Source of the DNA: Paracentrotus lividus
Lineage: Eukaryota; Echinodermata; Echinoidea; Camarodonta; Echinidae
NCBI GenBank assembly: GCA_940671915.1
Contig: CALNVZ010000174.1
Location: forward strand, 3,713,883 to 3,777,882
Length of the DNA: 64,000 nucleotides
Reading direction: 5' to 3'
The notes under the pieces were generated by a model, which saw only the letters and a program-made list of their open reading frames with translations, did no database searches and was not told the DNA's origin. The translations under genes and the position numbers were made by a program. Of the stretch, positions 22,697 to 33,937 are shown piece by piece (within the stretch, counting starts at the first letter, position 1; each line of letters begins with the position of its first letter).

Positions 22697-23630
22697 TTAA
22701 AGTTGAATTAAGAAGACGATCCCAAATATTGAGATATTCATATTAATAGCATCCTTACAACCCCCCAAAAATACTGAGTGGCGTTTCAACCCCCAAAATA
22801 AGTTAAGAATAGTGAATTTTAACGATGTACCTCTACCCATATTTTCCGAGTTCGCTCCCCGGGGATGCGTACTAATACTAGTGTTCTCTCCGTCGACGTC
22901 ACAAACGGGAATTCGGTCTTGGCGAAGTAAACACAAGGCATGCCGTGTGCACACACTGACACATTTATATGAATCAACGTGTGTGTCAGAACTTTTATTT
23001 TATCATTATTAAGCTTATGTGAATGATTTTAAAATAGAAATAAAAATGAAGCTATGTCATACAGTCAATAATATGCCTCTACATTGCTAGAATATTCTTA
23101 TTTGTAGCATTTTAAGACGAGGGCCGTGGCGAAACAAGTCAATAAATACTGACTGTATAGTGTTACGGTATGGAAATCAGCTAGTTGTGGTGTGCAGTTG
23201 ATCAATTTGCGAAACGTAAATGCTTATAAAAGTAGATTTATGAACATACTCATTCTCCAAAATATGTAACTGCCCTCTACATGATACGATAGACCTATAT
23301 TAATAATTTCAAGAGAAATAATATGAAATTTGATCGAGATATGCTCACCGGTCAATCGCATAGCGGTCGCTGATCGTTCGTGTTATTGTAAGATATTCTT
23401 CCGCGTGTGATGCGACCGGCTCTTGAAAAACCAGGTCGCTAGCGGAATCAGTCTGCGCTTGCCGCCACCGCGGTTGGCCTGGCTAGCTAGCTAGCTTCAT
23501 GTATATGCTAAGTGTTCGCTTTTGCGCTTCACTTTGCAAATAATACCGTCTCATGAAATTCGGTTTTGCCTTACAATTTAATACGAAAATCAGTCGTATG
23601 GCCTCGAAGTAAGTAAGTAGAATTGTTATA

Positions 23631-23815
23631 TTACTACACTGCGCTATACTTACCTATATCTCTTCAAATTGCTATTCGTGTGCCCAAAGTAGAATAGCCA
23701 CCGGCAAATAAAACGACTCGAAAGAGTCTAACTGCCCTGAAAGCAGACGGGAAACCCGTCACTGCGCAGGGACTATATATACGCCTCTCCACACACGTCT
23801 ACTTCCTCTTTCGTT
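23631..23815 (+). repeat. DIRS left inverted terminal repeat
   Basis: The tip TTACTACACTGCG is unique to this side. From CTATACTTACC (about 23645) to CCTCTTTCGTT (about 23815) it matches the inverse of 28911-29080 with only a few substitutions and indels. Confidence 0.9.
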
Positions 23816-23838
23816 GCCGCGCTTCAAAGTAAAAGAAT

Positions 23839-25980
23839 ATGAAATCGGCTAAAGATATTAAAGACAAACCTACACCCCAAAATATCGCCAAAGATATGCC
23901 GGGACCAAAAGAGAGTACTTCGGCGATCCTAATGCCAGAGAAATCTACTCCGCCTCCCTCTGAAGAGGCGAGCTCGAGGAATAAACCCTCAAAAAAACGA
24001 TCAATCGGGCCACGGATAGAGTGTAGGCAAAAAAGAAACGCCCCAATAATCCCCCTTTGACGAAGCAAACCAGCACGGTGAGGACTGAACCCTCGAAAAA
24101 TCCGGCTGGGAACCCATCACCGAACCCTTCGACCTCCATATGTCGGGTATCGGTCGGATAAGTCCCCTGAGAGGGGATGTTAACTCCTCAACCTCACAAA
24201 AAGAGGTGTCCACGAGGATGCGAGTGTGACCTCTAAACGTCGAAGACCCACCAATTTACTACGCTCCCTGACCAGCTCAGGCGGGCGACTGGATTATCAA
24301 AGCCCTTCAGGCTATCATGCCTCCTAATCCACCAACCCCATCTACCCACCCCGACCCAGATCCCTTGGATCTCGTCCCAAACTATCAAGTCAAAAAAGAC
24401 TAGGGAATATTTATCATCTCGCCATCACCATGGCCAGGGAGGCGGCGGGAACGAGAGTCCGCCTCACCCCAGAGGACGGGTAGCATTTCAATAGTTGGGA
24501 TTCAGACTCCGAGTACGGCTATCACAACCCAGTACGTAACCAAGCCGTAACTTCCCGGCGAGAAATTGGAGAGACTTCTCTTCATCTTCAGTTTCCAGTG
24601 AAACACACTCCTTACAGGCCGCACAGAGTGCTAGATCGCCTATGATTGGCCAAGCCAGCGCTTAGCGGACCAATCGCAAAATTACCGCTCACGTGACCAG
24701 CCGCGAGATGGCGCACTTGCGGGGATTTCCACTGCATCTGACGACCGACATCGGCAGCGAGAATTCTCTCTAAATATTGTCCACAACTGCGGGCGGACGA
24801 AGAAGATGATCACGAGACTGACGTTAAGCAGCAGTCTATTTTTAGACTGAAATCATCACTCGGAGATCGAGAAGATTCTCTGCCGGGAATAAAGATGACG
24901 ACCGTATAAGTCTTGCTTCCACAAACTAGATAATCGCCGCTCTGGATTAAAACCGCGAGTAGAGAGGTGACAAGGGATTACAGGATCGCGTCTCAGGACT
25001 TTGATAATTATCTGTGCTCCCCACGTCCCAGACGTAGCCTTTCGCGTTGCGATGCAGGGCGAAGAAATCCAGATACAACACCCTGCGCAGCCCACTTTTA
25101 TCAGCACCGACAGGGATTTGTCGGCGATCGACATCTCTGCCCGCAATGGTATGCGTCTCGCAATTTTCAGGGCTGCCTGACGCCTGACGGAGGCAGAGAG
25201 CTAGGATTGACTTCAACCGATAGAAGAATCGGTGCTTGAATCTCTTTCTTAAGATTGCTGACCTGCAGTATGAACAGGCAACAAGATCAGCCCTACTTAC
25301 GACGAGGCTAAGAAGGAGCAACGTGTTGACTGCTCTTAACATCGAGCGGAAGCTGCAAAATGTTTGGCTAGACTACCATGTGAAGGTAAAGATTTATTTA
25401 ATGGTAAATTTCAGGATGTGCTCGATCAAACCAATTTCTGAAAGTAACACGGCGGACAAAACTTCTATAAGCTAAGTTCCGGCAATAGATCTAGCTCCTC
25501 AGGCTATAAGTATAGATCTAAGTCCACTCAGTCTCAGCACAAACAGAAGTCTCTTCTTGTCCTCAGGACCAGCCCCAGTCCTTTGGAGATCAGAGGGCCC
25601 CTCTTTCCCTAGCTTTCGCGTCCCCCTAATGACTCTAACGCTAGGCGTGGAGGGGGACAACCGCAGAAGGTCACAAAGCTATCGCGGCTCCCGTAGTGGG
25701 GGCGTGGACGTCAGCCCCAGTTCCAGTCCCAAGGCACTGTTTTCAAGGGGCCTGGCGACGATCAGCGTATTTGACAATCAATTACAACTAGTTCTAACCC
25801 CCTCCCATCATGTCCAGTCGGGGGAGGCTAACTCTTTGGCTTCAAAACTGGGAGAAGATATCTCACGACAAGTTGTTCTCGACATAATAAGTTCAGGGTT
25901 CAACCAATCTTTCCAAGGATCTGTCAAATTTCCCATTTCCGGCGTCAGACGCCCTCTCCCAGGGATCCCATCCGGCTAAG
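23839..25980 (+). pseudogene. DIRS gag-like region, broken
   Basis: An ATG at 23839 opens a 73-codon Lys/Pro/Ser-rich frame that ends at 24060. Further fragments continue in shifted frames to about 25980. Position just inside the left terminal repeat and before the reverse transcriptase is where DIRS elements keep their first (gag-like) frame. No zinc knuckle is evident. The assignment rests on position, not on sequence motifs. Confidence 0.5.
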
Positions 25981-26039
25981 GCATTAAGAACAGAAATACA
26001 ATCTCTCCTATCAAAAGGGTAATAGTTCAAGTTCAGGAC

Positions 26040-26700
26040 AACAATTCCCCTCCTGTCTCCGGTGTTTCTGGTAGCAAAACGCTCGGGGGCTTCCGCATGG
26101 TTCTCAACCTAAAGAGAGTAAACAAGCTTCTCCCAAACCACACCTTCAAAGGAATCTCTCTCAACCATCCTGCCCCTAATAAATCCCACGAATGGGAAGT
26201 AACAATAGACCTCAAGATGCATATTATCACATCCCGATGGCCACGAAGCTCGGAGATACTTGGGATTCAAGGTAGAAAACATTTGTTACCAATTCAAGGC
26301 TCTCCCATTCGGGCTAAAACCAGCTCAAGAATTTTCTCCGCTTAATTCAAGTAGTTGCGGCAGAATAAAGAAGACGAGGAATTACAATCTTCTGTTACCT
26401 AGACGACTGGCTCCTTCTCGGCCCGTCAAAAGCACCCTCGAGTCCAATATAGAGATAGTGATGCAATTAGCCAAGGACTTGGGCTTCATGGTAAACGAAA
26501 AGAAATCGAAGCTCACGCCAACGACCACTCCAGAATTTCTGGGGCCAGGATAAATATTCCATGCCTTGTAGTACGCCCATCCCTCCACAGAGTGGAAAAA
26601 TTCTAGCATGGGAGCGAGGCTTTGCTCAACCTGCTTCGCATCTGCCGAGGATTGGCAAGTTTTCCTAGGTCTACTCGCGAGCCTGATAGACCTCATCCCA
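26040..26700 (+). pseudogene. DIRS reverse transcriptase, frameshifted
   Basis: Blocks in order are GGFRMVLNLKRVNKL (about 26090-26130), TIDLK then, one frame over, DAYYHIPM (26205-26245), YQFKALPFGLKPAQEFS (26285-26338), and CYLDDWLLLG containing the catalytic Asp pair (26393-26420). The block order and the LPFGL and YLDDWL wording fit the DIRS/hepadnavirus-like branch of reverse transcriptases. At least two frameshifts separate the blocks. Confidence 0.85.
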
Positions 26701-26819
26701 ACAATGCAGACGTCACATGAGACCTCTTCAGCTGCATTTCTTGAGACACTTCAACCAAGCGTCCACTCCAAGGACCATCCCATCCCACTATCATCCAAAA
26801 TAAGTCAATCAGTCCAGCA

Positions 26820-27305
26820 GTGGTCTCTCATCTCTTCTTAAACCAGGGGAAGAAGACCCAAAAGCCCATTCCAACCCTCACTCTGACAACAGACGCGTCA
26901 AAGCTCGCTGGGGGCTCACATGGAAACCTCGAAGCCTCGGGCCAATGGGAATCGAGAGAGTCGACCCAACACATCAACGTTCTCGAGATGAGAGCAGTTC
27001 AACTAGCAATGGGCAGCTTCCTACCCCACATTGCAAATCATTGTGTCCTAGTAAAATCGGACAAACACACTGTAGTATCGTACATAAACAGAGAGGGAGG
27101 ACAAAATCAACGAACTCTGTGCAATCTAACGATGGAGATCCTTTCGTGGTGTCAGGATCATCGCATAACTCTGATAGCTCGTCACATTCCCGGAAGGACA
27201 ATACCTTGCAGACTTCCTGTCGCGAGGGAAATACCTCCCATCGGAATGGCAGCTAAATCGCTCAATAACGATGAAAAATTCACTCAATTCGACAACCTCA
27301 GATAG
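26820..27305 (+). pseudogene. DIRS RNase H domain
   Basis: An open stretch of 161 codons carries the RNase H signature: TTDAS with the first catalytic Asp, then INVLEMRAVQ with the Glu, then KSDKHTVVSYINREGG with the next Asp, and finally ARHIPG. Order and spacing match the RNase H that follows reverse transcriptase in DIRS elements. It is out of frame with the upstream reverse transcriptase blocks. Confidence 0.85.
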
Positions 27306-27479
27306 ACCTCTTCGCGTCAATTCTGAAACAAACAACTTCCAGTCTATTGCACGAAACACCAGGATCCCCTAGCCTTCGCAACAGACTCTCTATCGATATC
27401 GTGGAAAGGGATTCTTGCTTACGCCTTCCCGCCCTTTCCCATCATAGCGCAAGTTCTGGAGAAAGGTGAGGGAGGACGA

Positions 27480-28670
27480 GGCTCACTCTCCTTCTCATTG
27501 CACCATGGTGGCCGAGGAAACCATGGTTCACGAATCTACAAACCTGTTGGCAGGGACTCCAAGAACACTCCCCTCGTTGCTAAATCTTCTGAATCAACCA
27601 GGGACAGAAACCTATTATCCGAATCCGGAAGACTGTGCCTAACACTTCGGCCATTTCAGGAAATCGGCAGCGACGCAGCCTTTCGGAGAGAGCAGCAGAT
27701 ATGGCCGCCCAATTCCTCCGATCCTCCACCAGGAGTACTTATAATTCGAGACTCCAGAGATACTACCGATGGTGCAGCAGTCTGCAGGTCGATCCAACCT
27801 CTGCCTCTTTAGGTAAGATTGCAGATTTCTACTTGTTCTGTTCGATGATGTTTATCTATTTCATCAATACGAGGTTATAGATCAGCCATAGCGGCGATTC
27901 ATACAGGATTTGGGAACGGAGAGACTGTCTCTAATTCAATGTTCTCTCCCGTCTAACTAGATCATTTTTCTTACAGAATCCACCTAAGCAGAGACTCATC
28001 CAAGGTGGGACCTTCCCAAAGTCCTTCGAGCTCTAGCAAAGTCTCCTTTCGAACCTATGCATAAATGTTCCCTTCTTAACCTTTCAATAAAGACAGTCTT
28101 TCTTATAGCAGTAGCATCAGGCCAACGCCGTAGTCTACTCCATGCTCTGTCAGTTAGGTCATGGTCATATCCGTTGGGAAAAGGATAGGGTTCGTTTGAT
28201 TCCTAAAAGCAGTTTTCTTGCAAGAACCAAAGAGAATCTTCTAAACCTTGCCAAATTGTTTTACCATCAATTAGCAAATTCTCTACTGTCTCAGAAGATA
28301 GGTTATGGTGTCCAGTTAGAGCGCTTAAGTGGTACATTGACAGAACTAAGTCCATTCGCTCATCCAGCCAACTTTTTATTAGTTCAGTAGAACCCCACGG
28401 GCCGGTTAGCCCAGATACTGTTTCCCGATGGATAGTTCAGGTATCAATCAGGGGGCCCAGAAGCCCTACTTTCAGACTCAGTTAGAGCCCATGACACTAG
28501 GGGTATTTCAGCTTCTTGGCTCTTTCCAGGTACTTCTATGGAGAGATCCTCCAGGCAGCCTACTGGGCAAGTCCTAATACCTTTGTGTCTTATTACTTAT
28601 CTGATGTGATTAGTCAGGATACGAGATTCGCATCTGCGGTTCTGTCGTGTCCTCATGCTCCTAATTTGTT
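27480..28670 (+). pseudogene. DIRS tyrosine recombinase, frameshifted
   Basis: The N-terminal core-binding part is visible at 27690-27830 (AAQFLRSSTRSTYNSRLQRYYRW). The first catalytic-Arg box reads IAVASGQRRSLLHAL (about 28105-28150). The later His-x-x-Arg box reads RAHDTRGISASW (about 28483-28518). These match the phage-integrase fold recombinase that DIRS elements use for insertion of a circular DNA. The segments lie in different frames, so no active enzyme can be made from this copy. Confidence 0.8.
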
Positions 28671-28772
28671 TTGAATTAATTAGGTATGTTTAGCTAGGTT
28701 TTTTTGGTGGACCTTTAGGAAGGGCTTCCTTTTTCCCACCTCCAGAATTTCTGTGTAATCTAGCAATTTGAA

Positions 28773-28860
28773 GAGATATAGGTAAGTATAGCGCAGTGTA
28801 GTAAATCAGAATGTTCAATTGTGAACATATTATTTACTAACAAGCTATACTTACCTATAG
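28773..28860 (+). repeat. DIRS internal complementary region
   Basis: The first half (AGCAATTTGAAGAGATATAG to GTAGTAA, up to 28804) is the inverse of the left tip. The second half (ATCAGAATGTTCAATTGTGA to CTTACCTATA) is the inverse of the right tip. The two halves meet at 28804/28805. In the accepted DIRS model this region templates completion of the termini and joins them into a circle, so the junction here gives the exact element ends, 23631 and 29120. Confidence 0.9.
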
Positions 28861-28910
28861 CTCCCTCCCTTCTCCCCTTGTTCGTCGCCCTTCCTTGGTT
28901 TTTCACGTGA

Positions 28911-29120
28911 ACGAAAGAGGAAGTAGACGTGTGTGAAGAGGCTATATAGTCCCGTGCGCAGTGACGGGTTTCCCCGTCTGCTTTCAGGGCAGTTAGACTC
29001 TTTTCGAGTCGTTTTATTTGCCGGTGGCTATTCTACTTTGAGCAACGAATAGCAATTTGAAGAGATATAGGTAAGTATAGCTTGTTAGTAAATAATATGT
29101 TCACAATTGAACATTCTGAT
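28911..29120 (+). repeat. DIRS right inverted terminal repeat
   Basis: Positions 28911-29080 are the inverse of the left terminal repeat. The outer 40 bases (CTTGTTAGTAAATAATATGT onward) are a right-specific tip that is also present, inverted, in the internal complementary region. The tip contains the palindrome TTCAATTGTGAA-like sequence near 29100-29115. Confidence 0.9.
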
Positions 29121-30060
29121 CAATTTCTTTGTGAGTTTGCTTCATCATCTTTCACTATATGTCTTCGAAATTCATAGAAAGGTCATTTTGATCCAAACTT
29201 CACCAATTTGATCTTGAATACTTGTCAACAAGAAATAACGAAATCATCATAAGCAAGCCACAGAAATGCACAGTATATAGTATACAGCGAAGCAACACAC
29301 ACTACACACGTATATAGAACAAGCTGCTCAAGCTGCGTGTGCACTGTGTGAGCGACCGGATCTACAATGTACGTCACCTCACAGAACTCGATCGTATACT
29401 CGGAGTTAAAAAATATATAAAATAGTGAAAATATCAATGAATAACTCATTGTTTGCAATAATACTTCACAATTTAAGACTTGGAAATCGTTATTCATACT
29501 ATTGTTAATAAAGGGATAGTAAAGATTTGTACATATGATCCTTAATTATTTGAATTGACTTCCTTGAAAAAAAATTGGTAAAATCATCTAACTCTATCTG
29601 CGCATCATTCTGTATTCAACATCCAGGCACGATATACACAATACCCGGCCGTGACGTCACCCTCAGAGTGTACTAGAGTACACTAGTCTTTCACGCCCAG
29701 GCAGGAGGCTAATTTCATGAACTATCAAACCAGAATATTGAGAAGCCAGAGGATTTTTGTGATATGCTATCTGTTTGAACAACTTATATATGCTATATAT
29801 TATCTGTAGAACCCAATTTAATGGAAATTCATCCCCTTCTTAATTCAACTTTAATGACAATCTGACACAATGTCTGCATAGACAATATTAATAATAATAA
29901 ATTAAGACTATAAAATGGATCATATTAGCCTAATATTGTTGCCACTTTCTGATGACCCTTATGACCTTGAAATTCGGTCAAACTTCAATATGTATGATGA
30001 TTAACAACCTGGAAATCTAGAGAGCATTGATGATGAGCCATCGTCCCTTTGTGATATATG

Positions 30061-31949
30061 CAGGCGCGGATTCAGGATTTTCCAGAGGGGGGGGCCCAAC
30101 TTTGAAAAAAAAATCTTGCGAGCGGAGCGAGCAAACGAGCGCGAAGCGCGAGTTTGAAACATTCCCCGACATATAGGCCTATACTGACCTAAAACGATGA
30201 ATTTAAACAATTTCATTTTTACTCCTACGAAAACAAATTAATGATATATTACTAGCAAAAAAAAAAATTAATTGATGATTTGAAGAATGTGTTGCATTAA
30301 TGAAGAAAAAAACAAAGCGAGCGCGAAGCGCGAGCCGAGAAATTTTAGCTATTATTTGATATAATTGTGCACTATAGACCCTATTTAGTATTCACGAGCG
30401 CGAAGTGCGAACCGAAAATTTTGAGTTCAAAATAAGAGTTATTTGTGCATTTAAATGGTAAAGTATCCGCGAGCGCGAAGCGCGAGGTGAAAATTTTTGA
30501 GGTAAAAATGGGAGTTATGTGTGCATTATGGTTTAGTATCCGCGAGCAAGAAGCGCGAGCCGAAAGTTTGGGGTTTTAAAAGATATATGGAATAAATAAA
30601 GGGGCATTTCTAGCATAAAAAAGTAGATAATTGTATATCATAGACCCTATTTAGTATCTGCGAGCGCGGACCGAAAATTTTGAGGTAAAAATGGGAGTTA
30701 TGTGTGCATTATGGTTTAGTATCCGCGAGCGCGAAGTGCGAGCCAAAAATTTGGGGTTTTAAAAGATATATGGAATAAATAAAGGGCTCATTTCTAGCAT
30801 TAAAAATTTTGTAGATAGTTGTGTATCATATAGACCCTATTTAGTATCTGCGAGTGCAAAGCGCGAGCCACAAATTTTTGAGCTAAAAATGGGAGCTATG
30901 TGTGCGTTATGGTTTAGTATCCGCGAGCGCGAAGCGCGAGCCGAAAATTTAGAGTTTTAAAAGATATATGGAATAAATAAAGGGGCATATCTAGGATTAA
31001 AAATTTTGGAGATAATTGTGTATCATAGACAATATTTAATATCCGCGAGCGCGAAGCGCGAGCTGAAAAGTTTGAGTAAATTGTGCATTATATACCCTAC
31101 TCAATTGGTATCTGCGAGCCGAAAATTGTGCATTATGGTTTAGTATCCGCGAGCGCGAAGCGCGAGCCTAAAATTTGGGGTTTTTAAAGATATATAGAAT
31201 AAATAAAGGCGCACTTTCTACTGTAAAAAATTGTAGATATAGTTGTGCATTATATACCCTTCTGAAATGGAATTTGCGAGCGCGAAGCGCGAGTCAAAAA
31301 TTGTGAGGTTTTAAAAGTTATATGGAATAAATAAAGGGGCAATTTCTAGTACTAGAAAATGGTAGATAATTGTGTATTATAGACCCTATTTAGTATTCGC
31401 GTGCGCGAAGCGCGAGCTGAATATTTTTTAAGGTAAAAATTGGAGTTATTTTTTGTAATTTGGGGTTTCAAAAAATATTTTGAATAAATAAAGGGGCACT
31501 TTCTAGTATACCCATGAGGCTGAATATTTTCCCAGGAGGCCGAGGGCCCAGGAGGCAAAGGGTCCACGAGGCCTCTTTTCTTTGTGAAATTTTGAAACTT
31601 TATTTTTTAAATATTTTCCTTATTTTTACTTTTCGTCACTAATGTATTTCTTTTTCTTTAAAAAAGGCGTTTGAGCAATTATTGCAAAATACAATATGAG
31701 AAAAATCGGCCTCGTGGGCCCTCCCCACATTAAAGGCCTTAGTTATGGTCGTTAACCAAATGAAGCCTATTTCGCGCTTCTTATTGAATAGAGTTGGGCC
31801 AAAATTGTACAAGCATCAGGCCTTATTCCCTTCTCTTTCTTTCTTTTTCTTCTTTTCTTTCCCTTTTTCCTTCTTTCTCCCTTTTTCTCCTCCTTTTTTT
31901 TTGGGGGGGGGGGCCGGGCCTGTCGGGCCCCCCCTTGGATCCGCGCCTG
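30061..31949. mobile_element. Non-autonomous transposon filled with mirror-repeat units
   Basis: The ends CAGGCGCGGATTCAG and the inverse of the right end, CAGGCGCGGATCCAA, form terminal inverted repeats next to G-runs. The hexamer TATATG flanks both ends exactly (30055-30060 and 31950-31955), a likely target-site duplication. From about 30110 to 31420 there are about 14 degenerate units holding the core GAGCGCGAAGCGCGAG, spaced by AT-rich phrases such as TTTAGTATCCGCGAG and TATGGAATAAATAAAGGGGC. No transposase is encoded. The terminal CAGG and short duplication might suit hAT elements, although those usually duplicate 8 bp. Confidence 0.75.
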
Positions 31950-32070
31950 TATATGTATAACACTTGTGGGTAGCATCGTTTCAGAGATTTTGGATCCATC
32001 TCACACACTTTTTTTCTGAAGTTTCCCATGGTTGGTGTCAAGTACCTAGGGTGTCAGAGCCTTGGACAAT

Positions 32071-33784
32071 TTAGGGATATAGTTTAGTAAAGCTTTGTAT
32101 CTCAGTGCGACAAGTGGGACACCGATTGTTTCTTGAACGTATCTGTTGAATGCACTGGTAGCATATCATGTGACCACAATTGAGCGCATGATTCTTTTCA
32201 ACCAAACAGCAAATAGGACATGCTTGATTCTCCGTTATTGCATTCAGTTTAGAGCATGCTGTTTTCTCACGAACATTCGCTTGTGTTAGTTCCTCTCTTA
32301 CTTCACATAATTCCTCTCTTACTTCAACAAGTTCCTCTCTTACTTCACCAAGTTCCTCTCTTACTTCACCAAGTTCCTCTCTTACTTCAACAAGTTCCTG
32401 TCTTACTTCAACAAGTTCCTCTCTTACTACAACAAGTTCCTGTCTTACTTCAACAAGTTCCTCTCTTACTTCACATAGTTCTTCTCTTACTTCAATAAGT
32501 TCAGAGCGTAAACTATTCTCCCGAACATTTGCCTGTGCGAGTTTGTGAACTTTTTCATGAAGTAGTAATTCTGTCTCAGCAAGTTTTCTTTGAGCATTGT
32601 TCAATTTCGAGTGTGTGACAATCTGTTGGGACTGTACCTGTGAGAGCGTATTCCGAGTATCCCCTAGCTCGCATCTTGACTCGGAAAAAAGTTCACGACA
32701 CATTTGTAATTCTGAATTTGTAGCTGATTGTTGGGTAGTTAATTTTGAGAGGGCAGTTTTCTTCTCATTGAGTAAGGTTTGCATTTCTATTAGTTTGATT
32801 TTACTTTCTTGTAATTCAAACTTTTGACATTGCTCTCTTGTTTGAGACTCATTGAGTACAGCTATGAGAAGGCTCAGCTTGAGTTTGGTCTCATGTAATT
32901 CTGAGATGGTAGCCATTTGTGGGTCTTTTGATTCCAAAAATGCTTCTTGTTTTTTTATTGAATAAGGAATACATCTTTGATGATATGATCCAAATCATTT
33001 TTCTCCACCTATGAGTTATAATAGGAAACATACAATATATCATCAGACAACAAATACAAGCAACACCATACTGATAAGTCATAAATATTTGCTGGGATCC
33101 CTCATGTATTGCAACTTCATAGTGACTGCTACTTCCAGAATCAGGTGTGTTAATAAAGAACATTCCTTCATAAATAGCCTTTGAAGTTGAAGGCACACAG
33201 GTGATAGGTGTCATTCTAGATGTTTGTTGATTAGGTAAAATCTGTTTATAATCTTTGTTGGATGAGTCTGTCATCAAGAACATCCAGTACCCAAAGGAGA
33301 TTAGGATAAAGGCAAAACATTTTGTGGATCCTGTGACCCCCTGTCGGTAAGTACAGGATATTTTCATATGACATGTAAGAACAGTAAATATGCATAATGT
33401 CAAACATACAAGATGGCTTAAACATGACAAATGCCTAATGTGTGAAGTCTCCCATAATGCAACATCATTCTGGACCAAGTTACAGTTCAAGGGCAAGTCG
33501 TAATCCAGGGACAAGTCAGAGTCCAGATCTGAATCCCTTCCTTTATCCAAGAAACATTTGGTTGCAGTGAGGTTAACTGTGCATGATACCTTCTCACTGA
33601 GGGTCGAAACGTCTTCAATATTGCCATCATAGATTTCAGTATGTGGGACTGCAAGGATGTTTTGGTGTTTTTTATCAAATGAAATTGTTCCATAGATCCA
33701 TCTGTAGCCTCTCGCTGTCAGGTCTGAAGTCATCCATACAGTGAAGCCAAGATAGATTGAGATTAGAACTAGATTGATGAACAT
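32071..33784 (-). pseudogene. Paralogue of gene 1: membrane, short coiled coil, RING; frame broken by one base (gene 2)
   Basis: Two overlapping frames, 33784-32891 and 32937-32071, align end to end with gene 1. The first gives the four membrane segments, beginning MFINLVLISIY like gene 1. The second gives the coiled coil and a RING (CPICC..., CGHMICYQC, CPTC, tail TKLYP). Gene 1 has six A's at the equivalent of 32951-32957 and this copy has seven. With one base fewer, the span is exactly 570 codons plus stop, so nothing else is broken. It may be a fresh pseudogene, a polymorphism or a sequencing error. The coiled coil has only about 11 VREELVE heptads in a row, against dozens in gene 1. The longer ATG at 33832 lies in the predicted intron; the splice acceptor TTCATAG is followed by GACCGATATG at 33791. 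Confidence 0.85.
32285..32505 (-). repeat. 21-bp coding minisatellite in gene 2
   Basis: About ten to eleven near-identical 21-bp units (plus-strand CAAGTTCCTCTCTTACTTCAA) encode VREELVE heptads. They are more uniform than in gene 1 and lack the LTQ.NV spacers except at the ends. This suggests recent local expansion or homogenisation. Confidence 0.9.
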
Positions 33785-33937
33785 ATCGGTCCTATGAACA
33801 AGATGGAAGATATTAAAACAATTTTTCAGCAAGGCACCCTAAAAGGCATATAAACATGTACCATATGAAGTAGAGGCCTAAAATTGGCATCTGGAAGTTT
33901 AATATCCTTCAATGAAGGATCTTAAACTTTTTTTTTC

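Larger units (their letters stand above)
23631..29120 (+). mobile_element. DIRS-type tyrosine-recombinase retrotransposon, structurally complete but coding-dead
   Basis: About 5.5 kb, bounded by inverted terminal repeats of about 170 bp with non-identical outer tips. An internal complementary region at 28773-28860 is complementary to both outer tips. Between them, in order, are a gag-like start (23839), reverse transcriptase (YLDD at 26396-26407), RNase H (26850-27300) and a tyrosine recombinase (27480-28670). All but short pieces are broken by frameshifts and stops. Inverted repeats plus an internal complementary region define the DIRS group, as opposed to Ngaro or PAT with split direct repeats. 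DIRS elements make no target-site duplication, and none is seen. Confidence 0.9.
22697..29854. mobile_element. TTAA-ended inverted-repeat element interrupted by a DIRS retrotransposon
   Basis: The ends TTAAAGTTGAATTAAGAAG (22697) and CTTCTTAATTCAACTTTAA (29836-29854) are exact inverses. Further in, ACTAGTGT..CTCT followed by GACGTCAC..CGGG occurs near 22877 and, inverted, near 29650-29690. The arms are therefore at least 200 bp long but diverged. Without the nested DIRS (23631-29120) the host element would be about 1.67 kb. TTAA termini followed by AG suggest the same broad group as the elements at 10318 and 48836. No transposase is seen. Confidence 0.55.

Noticed and set aside
24856-25475. 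Open frames of 79-131 codons on both strands within the DIRS element
   Set aside because: They lie in the decayed gag-like part, overlap one another and show no domain.
32256-32498. Plus-strand 80-codon Leu/Val/Pro frame opposite gene 2
   Set aside because: Antisense by-product of the gene 2 minisatellite.
32891-32960. Programmed frameshifting as an explanation for the gene 2 A-run
   Set aside because: Gene 1 encodes the same junction without a shift, so an indel or sequencing error is simpler.
33785-33832. Longer N-terminus of gene 2 starting at 33832
   Set aside because: Gene 1 starts at the internal methionine, and a splice acceptor lies between the two ATGs, so the extension reads into the intron.
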